Positions 16,067 to 23,200 of a stretch of DNA of 35,145 nucleotides are shown here, in pieces. The stretch spans positions 1-35,145 of the forward strand of contig JAITRW010000028.1 of the NCBI GenBank assembly GCA_031288175.1. The letters run 5' to 3'. This DNA is from Tannerellaceae bacterium (GTDB lineage: Bacteria; Bacteroidota; Bacteroidia; Bacteroidales; Tannerellaceae). Numbering within the stretch: the stretch's first letter is position 1; each line of letters starts with the position of its first letter. The position numbers and the translations under genes are program-made. Under the pieces are notes generated by a model. That model searched no databases. It worked only from the letters and a program-made list of their open reading frames with translations, and was not told the DNA's origin.

Positions 16067-18538
16067 ATGAGATATAAAGACGTTTTTGAAGAAGAAATAA
16101 AAAACAAAGTAAGCCAAGACTTTTTTCAAAAGTTCGACTGCACAGAAATTCTGGGGAAAATTGATTTTGCAGTAAAGAGAAAACAACCTGTATCCGGCAG
16201 TGACTACAGCGAGGAATATCTATTGTGGGCAGAAGCAAAAAAACGCACAACCGATATATTGATGATGCTCGCACAACTTGTACTGACTATAGGAAAAGCC
16301 CGTACATTTGACGAAATCCTGCCGCCAAAGTTCCTGGGTTGCTATGATAACGAAAAGATAGCCTTTGTGCCCTACTATGCTATTCAGGATATCTTTTACC
16401 AGAATGATTTCAATTGGAATGTAGTTCCGTCAAATCACGAAACCCGCGAGTTCAAGCAAGTCTACACACAGATAAAAAAGATTGTAGAAAACGATATCCC
16501 TTGGAAAACCTATCTCTTCAATTTTGTAACCGAAGAAAAAGAATTAAGAAGGTTTATCCGTGAGAATTTCACAATTGAAAAATCGGATATCTCAAAAAAC
16601 AAGATTGATAAAAACAACTTTATTATCATCTATAACAAATGGATAGACGCCGTCAAGCCCACCATTGCCGTCAATTGGGACATCGCTAAACGAAACGGCA
16701 TCATTAACGGCGATTTCTACCTCGCCGACCTCCTCTCCTCTGACAACCAAACAATCAAAGACAAACTCTTTGTGGTCTTGGAACATAATCAATACAAACT
16801 TGACCGAAGAAAAACAGAATCCGGATTATTTACCTCTTCAGAGGTTGGCTTCAAAGACAAGGCTAAAGCCCATAATCTGTTTTGGGCTAAATACGAACGC
16901 CCTCCACTCGAAGAATATTGGAATTATATCATCGAACGCCGCGACTTGCTTGTCCCTCAAGACGTCCGCGAGCGCAAAGGCAGTTTTTTCACCCCGCGCC
17001 AATGGGTAGAGCTGTCTCAAAGATATATTGCCGATGTGTTGGGAGACGATTGGCAGGACGAATATTATGTCTGGGATTGTGCCGCTGGCACCGGCAACCT
17101 GCTTACCGGACTTACCAATAAATACAATATCTGGGCGTCTACACTGGATAGACAGGATGTGGATGTGATGTACGATCGAATAGCCAATGGCGCTAACCTG
17201 CTTGAGTCTCACGTGTTTCAGTTCGATTTTTTAAACGATGAATACTCTAAACTACCGCAAGGATTACAAAATATTATTGGAGATGAGCAACGACGAAAGA
17301 AGTTGATTATTTATATCAATCCACCATATGCGGAAGCAAGTAATAAAAGGACATTATCAAAAGGAGTAGAAGGGAACAAGGGTGTAGAACAGAGCAAGAT
17401 AAACAAGAAATATGCAGAATTTTTAGGGCAAGGGAATGCAGAACTTTTTGCGCAATTTTTCACGCGAATTTATTGTGAAATGCAAGGTGTTATCCTTGCA
17501 GAATTTTCAAAGTTGAAAATTCTGCAAGGGCAACACTTCGTAGATTTCAGAAAATTTTTTCTTGCGAAATTGGAAAAAATATTCGTTTGTCCTGCGAATA
17601 CATTTGATAATGTAAAAGGTGATTTTCCAATAGGTTTTATGATTTGGAATACAGCAAAAAGAGAAAAATTTGAACATATAGTTGCTGATGTATATAATAA
17701 AAAAGGAGTTTTTAGAGAGAAGAAAGCATTTTTCTCTTTTCCGGATAGCCGGTATATAAATGATTGGATTAAACCGTACAGATCTAATCAAAATGATAAA
17801 TCTGTAATTGGTAAATTTCCATTTAAAGGAAATGACTTTCAGAATCAAAATATAATTGCACTCGTAAATCCCGAGAAGGCTTATAATGTTGAAGCAGGCC
17901 AGTTTTTAATTAATGCAAATAATCTTATAATAGCAAGTGTTTATTTTGCCGTACGAAAAGTGATACTCGCCACATGGTTGAATGATAGGGATCAGTTCCT
18001 GTTTCCAAATAAGAATTGGGAGAACGATATTGAATTTCAAAATGACTGTTTAACTTATACACTATTCAACAATACTATCTCTTCTAAAAACGGAGTGAAT
18101 CATTGGATACCTTTTACGGAGACAGAAGTCAATTCCCAGGATAAATTTGAGAGTCATTTTATGATTAGTTTTTTAAGCGGGAAAATTATAAAAAATGCCT
18201 ATGGGGATTTATTTGAACTATTAGAAATAGAAAATGAAAAGGAATCCAAAACAAGTTGGAGAAAAGGTGAGAATCGTAAATTTTCCGCCGTCGCGCAATC
18301 CGTTTTTGATGCAGGTAGAGAATTGTGGAAATATTATCATGCACAACCCAAATGCAATGTGAATGCCTCGTTGTACGATATTCGCGAATATTTTCAGGGG
18401 CGTAATGAGAAGGGAAAAATGAACAATACTTCGACCGATAAAAAATATAATGAACTAATAACAACTTTACGTGATCAACTCAAAACTTTAGCAAGGAAAA
18501 TTGAACCGAAAGTGTATGAATATGGTTTCTTGAAATAA
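16067..18538 (+). CDS. Fused N6-adenine DNA methyltransferase with putative N-terminal nuclease (type IIG-like)
   Basis: Predicted single-chain restriction-modification enzyme of 823 residues (from ATG 16067; GTG 16058 is three codons upstream). The methyltransferase core is clear: motif X-like GSFFTPRQW (about 305-313), motif I DCAAGTGN (337-344) for S-adenosylmethionine, and motif IV NPPY (418-421), marking amino-group methylation of adenine. Near the N-terminus D33 and AEAK (E56, K58), followed by helix TTDILMMLAQLVL, fit a PD-(D/E)xK nuclease site. The C-terminal 350 residues would hold target recognition. Motif IV to PANTFDNVKGDFPIGF resembles ECO57IR-type proteins of epsilonproteobacteria. 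The gene is AT-rich at both ends, suggesting transfer. A methyltransferase without cleavage is possible. Confidence 0.82.
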   Translation: MRYKDVFEEEIKNKVSQDFFQKFDCTEILGKIDFAVKRKQPVSGSDYSEEYLLWAEAKKRTTDILMMLAQLVLTIGKARTFDEILPPKFLGCYDNEKIAFVPYYAIQDIFYQNDFNWNVVPSNHETREFKQVYTQIKKIVENDIPWKTYLFNFVTEEKELRRFIRENFTIEKSDISKNKIDKNNFIIIYNKWIDAVKPTIAVNWDIAKRNGIINGDFYLADLLSSDNQTIKDKLFVVLEHNQYKLDRRKTESGLFTSSEVGFKDKAKAHNLFWAKYERPPLEEYWNYIIERRDLLVPQDVRERKGSFFTPRQWVELSQRYIADVLGDDWQDEYYVWDCAAGTGNLLTGLTNKYNIWASTLDRQDVDVMYDRIANGANLLESHVFQFDFLNDEYSKLPQGLQNIIGDEQRRKKLIIYINPPYAEASNKRTLSKGVEGNKGVEQSKINKKYAEFLGQGNAELFAQFFTRIYCEMQGVILAEFSKLKILQGQHFVDFRKFFLAKLEKIFVCPANTFDNVKGDFPIGFMIWNTAKREKFEHIVADVYNKKGVFREKKAFFSFPDSRYINDWIKPYRSNQNDKSVIGKFPFKGNDFQNQNIIALVNPEKAYNVEAGQFLINANNLIIASVYFAVRKVILATWLNDRDQFLFPNKNWENDIEFQNDCLTYTLFNNTISSKNGVNHWIPFTETEVNSQDKFESHFMISFLSGKIIKNAYGDLFELLEIENEKESKTSWRKGENRKFSAVAQSVFDAGRELWKYYHAQPKCNVNASLYDIREYFQGRNEKGKMNNTSTDKKYNELITTLRDQLKTLARKIEPKVYEYGFLK
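17481..17500 (+). repeat. Alternative short hairpin overlapping the large inverted repeat
   Basis: TGCAAGG (17481-17487) and CCTTGCA (17494-17500) form a perfect 7-bp stem with a 6-base loop. Its right arm is also the outer end of the left arm of the 17-bp inverted repeat, so the two RNA structures exclude each other. Confidence 0.6.
17494..17529. repeat. Perfect 17-bp inverted repeat with 2-base centre, inside the methyltransferase gene
   Basis: CCTTGCAGAATTTTCAA (17494-17510) and TTGAAAATTCTGCAAGG (17513-17529) are exact reverse complements separated by AG. The sequence encodes LAEFSKLKILQG, about 75 residues after the NPPY motif. Related fragments TGCAGAAtTTTT (17413-17424) and TGCAGAAcTTTT (17437-17448) lie just upstream in direct orientation. 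No T-run follows directly, so it is not a standard intrinsic terminator. Confidence 0.9.
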
Positions 18539-18577
18539 GTAGAGGAATAATAAAGTAATGACATTAAGATACAATGT

Positions 18578-20230
18578 ATGGGGTTATTTTTGAAAAAGAG
18601 TATTGCCGAACTACAGATTGAGGCAAACGAACAGGGCGAAGGTTCTTTTAAAAGAATCTTTGGTGCCTGGCGCCTGATAGCCTTAGGGATAGGTGCCGTG
18701 ATCGGAGCAGGGTTATTTTCCATAACAGGTTATGCGGCTGCCAATTATGCGGGGCCTGCGATAGGCCTCTCGTTCATTGTGGCAGGTATTGGTTGTTGTT
18801 TTGCCGGTCTATGCTATGCAGAGTTTGCTTCGATGATCCCAGTGGCAGGAAGTGCCTATACCTATTCCTATGCAACGATGGGGGAGTTCATCGCATGGAT
18901 CATCGGATGGGACCTAATCTTGGAATATGCCGTCACGGCAGCGACCGTAAGTATTAGCTGGAGTAAATATCTTGTGCACTTTCTCGAAGGATTGGGTATA
19001 GATCTGCCTTTAGCCTTGACCTCCTGCCCGTGGGACGGAGGAATAGTCAATATCCCCGCCGCCTTGATCATTGTAGCGGTGAGTTTCTTATTGATACGCG
19101 GAACGAGTGAGAGTGCAACGATGAATAATGTGATAGTCGTCTTGAAAGTAATTATCGTATTGAGCTTTATCTTTCTGGGATGGAAGTATATACGTTCGGA
19201 GAACTTCGTTCCTTATATACCTCCGAATACCGGTACTTTCGGCGAATACGGATTCAGCGGAATTATCAGGGCGGCCGCTGTCGTTTTCTTTGCTTACGTC
19301 GGTTTCGATGCCGTCAGTACGGCTGCACAGGAAACGAAAAATCCTTCGAGAAACATGCCCATAGGCATCCTTGGCTCCCTCCTCGTCTGTACCGTGCTTT
19401 ACATCGCCTTCTCACACGTCATGCTCGGTACCACACGCTACGAATTTTTCAAAGGACATGACGGTATCGCCCCTGTCGCCCTCGCCATTGACCACATGGA
19501 AGACCTTGGTCCCGATGGCGTCTTCATCCCTGCCTACCCTTGGTTGGGCAAGGCCATCGTCTTAGCCATACTTGCCGGATACACTTCCGTCATTTTGGTC
19601 ATGCTCTTGGGGCAGAGCCGCGTGTTTTACAGCATGAGCAAGGATGGGCTTTTACCGGAAACTTTTGCCAAGATACATCCGAAGTTCAGGACCCCTTACA
19701 AAAGCAACCTCCTCTTCATGGTCACCGTCAGCGTCTTTGTCCTCTTTGTCCCTGCTCGTGTGGCTGGGGAATTGACGAGTATCGGTACCCTCTTCGCCTT
19801 CATTCTTGTTTCCATCGGTGTTTTGGTGCTCAGGAGACAGATGCCGGAAGTCAAACGTACCTTCCGTACTCCATGGGTACCCTTTGTACCTTTGGCAGGA
19901 ATTGTTACTTGCCTATTCATGATGCTTTATCTTCCTCCTGAAACGTGGACGAGGTTGATCATCTGGATGCTACTCGGTATGGATGCTTATTATCTTTACG
20001 GAAGTAACCATAGCCGTTTAAGAAACGGTGAACCGCTTTCCGACAAAGATCGCCGCTTTATCGCGCGGGTTACTGTCATCCTTGCCGCGCTTCTTATTGC
20101 CGTCACTGCTTGTTTCTACACCACCGACGCAAACAAAGTCTCTTTTTACCTTTCCCTTATCTTTTCTCTTGTTCATATCTTTGCTTACAAAAGCAAACTC
20201 TTCGTATGTTTGTGTCAGGAAAAGATGTAA
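18578..20230 (+). CDS. APC-superfamily amino-acid permease (cationic amino-acid transporter-like)
   Basis: Inner-membrane transporter of 550 residues with about 12 to 14 hydrophobic segments. The signature of the APC fold is present: LIALGIGAVIGAGLFSITG in the first helix (about 33-51), with the helix break GAVIGAG that binds the substrate backbone. FFAYVGFDAVSTAAQETKNPSRNMPIGI, in pieces FAYVGFDAVST and ETKNPSRNMP, is typical of the CAT (cationic amino acid) subfamily. The substrate cannot be fixed from sequence; arginine, lysine or a broad range is plausible. It follows the methyltransferase gene by 39 bases with no obvious promoter in the gap. Codon choice shifts strongly from G/A-ending to C/T-ending along the gene. 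Confidence 0.9.
   Translation: MGLFLKKSIAELQIEANEQGEGSFKRIFGAWRLIALGIGAVIGAGLFSITGYAAANYAGPAIGLSFIVAGIGCCFAGLCYAEFASMIPVAGSAYTYSYATMGEFIAWIIGWDLILEYAVTAATVSISWSKYLVHFLEGLGIDLPLALTSCPWDGGIVNIPAALIIVAVSFLLIRGTSESATMNNVIVVLKVIIVLSFIFLGWKYIRSENFVPYIPPNTGTFGEYGFSGIIRAAAVVFFAYVGFDAVSTAAQETKNPSRNMPIGILGSLLVCTVLYIAFSHVMLGTTRYEFFKGHDGIAPVALAIDHMEDLGPDGVFIPAYPWLGKAIVLAILAGYTSVILVMLLGQSRVFYSMSKDGLLPETFAKIHPKFRTPYKSNLLFMVTVSVFVLFVPARVAGELTSIGTLFAFILVSIGVLVLRRQMPEVKRTFRTPWVPFVPLAGIVTCLFMMLYLPPETWTRLIIWMLLGMDAYYLYGSNHSRLRNGEPLSDKDRRFIARVTVILAALLIAVTACFYTTDANKVSFYLSLIFSLVHIFAYKSKLFVCLCQEKM
20176..20184 (+). promoter_or_regulatory. Candidate promoter of the T9SS surface protein gene
   Basis: TATCTTTGC exactly matches the -7 consensus inside the 3' end of the permease gene, with TTTC about 20 bases upstream in place of TTTG. 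It would give a leader of about 80 bases. A weaker match, TAATATTGC at 20228-20236 (8 of 9), is an alternative. Confidence 0.4.
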
Positions 20231-20270
20231 TATTGCAGGGAGTTTACTGTCACCATTTCATCGTTTTCAC

Positions 20271-23200
20271 ATGAAGATAACGTTGTGCCGCTTCTTTCTG
20301 TGTTTTGCCGCCTTGTTGATGGCCTTTATGGGCAAGGTTGGTGCGCGTGTCGGTTATGTACCCCATTCTCAGGAGTCATCAGTCATTCTGTCCAATGAGC
20401 TTAGGGGTGTTTCATGGGACAATCCTGCGACTCTTCATGAAGCAATCCTTTTTGCAAACGACAGCGATCGGATCTGCCTTACCGTAGGTGAATATGAATC
20501 TGGCGCTACAGCGCAATCCCCTGGTTTTCGTATTAATAAGTCAATCTATATAGAAGGTGGTTTTTTAGGAGACAAGAGTAATAGTTCTCGTATTTTTAAA
20601 GATTGGTTGAACGGGAAGGCTCAAGTCTATAAACCCCGAAGTACTGTTAACGGCCGTGATAATAGTCGTGTCTTTACGGTGTCAGGTACCGGCACCAAAG
20701 TCCATTTGACAGACATTTCTATCACCGGTGGTAATGCAGATGCGGAGTTGATTTTTCCTCACTGTGGCGGCGGCTTGTACATTGACAAAGGCACCGAAGT
20801 GGAGTTGAATAGGACAATCGTAACGGGTAATAAAGCTTCTTCTTCTCGGGAAGGAAAGGGGGGAGGTATTTACGTAGAGGGAAAACTGTTCCTCAAAGAC
20901 GGTAGAAGCGAGGCGTTCATCGATTCGACTTTCGGCGTCCTTGCAAATGCGGCGGCGGTGGGCGGTCCTGTTTTCAGCGAGGCTGTGGAAGGGTCGGCGG
21001 TGTCCGACAATGTGGCCACTACGGCAGATACCACCGGAATGGGCGGCGGCATATATATAGGTACGACGGGTGAAGCCATTATAGAAAGTAGAGGTTTGAA
21101 TATAGATCGTGCTACCGGTGAATACACCATTGATCCCGAAGAGGGTGGGGGCTGGTATGTCGGTCATTTCGGCGAACGCTCTGTGGAGACAGGAGTGATT
21201 TTCAATCACAACATAGCAATTAAAGGAAACGGACAGGGAAAAGGGAGCGCTATAGGAAAAGGGGGCGCTATATACAATAAAGGGACCCTGCATCTAAAGA
21301 GAGGCTCTGCAATCTTCAGTAATAACATAGCGGATTCCAATCCGGCGAATACGTCGGACGCATATGGTGGCGCTATTTTCTTCGAAATGTCGGCACAGAC
21401 CGGTGGTCCGATATACTTCAACGGTAATCGTGCGAAACCGGAGAATGCCGTCGCTGTCAATAAATCACATGGGCACCACGTTTTTCCTTACCATCTGGTC
21501 ACCTTTGTTGATGTAGATACGATGTTGCTATCGCTGGGTGAGAAAGCCAAACCTCTGGCAGGGGCTTCTTATATCATGACGGACAATTCTTTTACTTTCT
21601 CTCTCGCACTTAAGGGTCTGTACGAAAGGTCGATACCCCGTGTATGGGTGAACAATGTCCTCCTGCCGAAAGAATCTTCCTCTACTGCTTCTGCCTACCA
21701 CTACAAGATAGAAAATAATAGCGGGAATGCGAACGTTGAAGAGTTTAAGGTAGCCGTTAAACTTTTTCACCCTGTGCATGTATCGGTGTCTTCGGCCTTA
21801 AGGAGATACCTGACTCTTTCCCCTCCTTTCGACGAGAACGGTAATATTATAGATACTGTTCTGCATGGAGGGACATTCAAATTCACTGTAACGGCCGCCG
21901 AATCTTCCGCTGATGATTACTTTGTTATCGTCAATGGACGCATCCTTGATCGAGGGTCGTCTCAGGTCAGACAACTTGCACCGAACAAATACGAATATAC
22001 GATTTCCGACTTTGTAACCACTGCTTACACTATTGCTATTGCATCGTCCGTAGCAACCATTGACATGATATTCAAGGCGCCTCCAGGGGGTGTCTCTTAC
22101 CTTATAGATGGAGAACCTTTGGATTTCAAAGGGAAAGCAGATCTCTCGGTTCCCTACCTTGCCGGAAATCCTGTTTATTTCATCGTTAAGCATGATGACA
22201 GTCTGTTTGAGCCGCCTGCCGTCAGATACAATGGCGTTGAAATACGGAGAATTTTCTGGGAAGTGCCGGAAGAGCGACATTTCTCTGTGACCACACCCGC
22301 ATATGAAGGCGGTATAATTTCTGTTGACCTTCCAATAGCACGTGTTAATTTCAAACTGACTATTAATCCATTGGAGGGAGTGGTTTACAGTGGGAGAGAA
22401 GGGTGTCTCTCTTACAGTATTACTCCCCCTACAACCCATATCATTCCCATTACTTGCATGTCTTTAGACACTTCGATTGCCGAGATAATTTCGGTCGACG
22501 CTTCCTCTCGAAGAATATGTGTGATGGGTAAGCAAGTGGGTAAGGTCAGTATCGTCGGACAATTGGGTGTGTTGGCAGGTGTGAGAGATACGGTGGAGAT
22601 AGAGATTGGGGAATTATCCATAGGACAAGGTACCCTCTATATGATTAAGGGTTCTTTCAAGCGGCTTTCTTCACCTGTAAGCCAGGCCGAATGGTCTATT
22701 GAAAATCCTGAAGACTCGGCGATAGTTACGGTTACACCGGAAGGAGAACTTTACGGAGTCTCTGCAGGAAAGGCGAAGGTTGTTTATGCTACCGGAAAAG
22801 AAAAGTGGCAGATATGGACTATACATGTTTTGGATAAGAAAAATCCGGGTGAACAAACCGTGTTACAAGAAAAGGGAACATACTCCTTGCGGGAACTTTT
22901 TGGGATTGAGGAAATTAATCAATGGGAATCTTCTGATCCTCTCGTTGCCTTCGTGAAGAAAGATACCCTCTATACGTCGCACTACGGAAAGACAACGCTC
23001 TATGACGCAGGTGCCGAAGGCGGTTTGGAGGTGTATGTGGCACGTATAGAGCTGAAAAGAAATAGGTTGAGTAGTCCTGTTATAGGCGATACTGTCTATA
23101 TCACAGATACGGTTATGCCGCAAGAAATTAGAGATAGACGTCTTGCATGGATGACTTCCCGCGTTTCCGTTGCCGAAATAGTGAGCCAAACCAATGCCTG

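Noticed and set aside
20028-20270. Upstream start of the giant surface protein overlapping the permease gene.
   Set aside because: The signal peptide begins at 20271, and the upstream part is the out-of-frame reading of the permease coding sequence.
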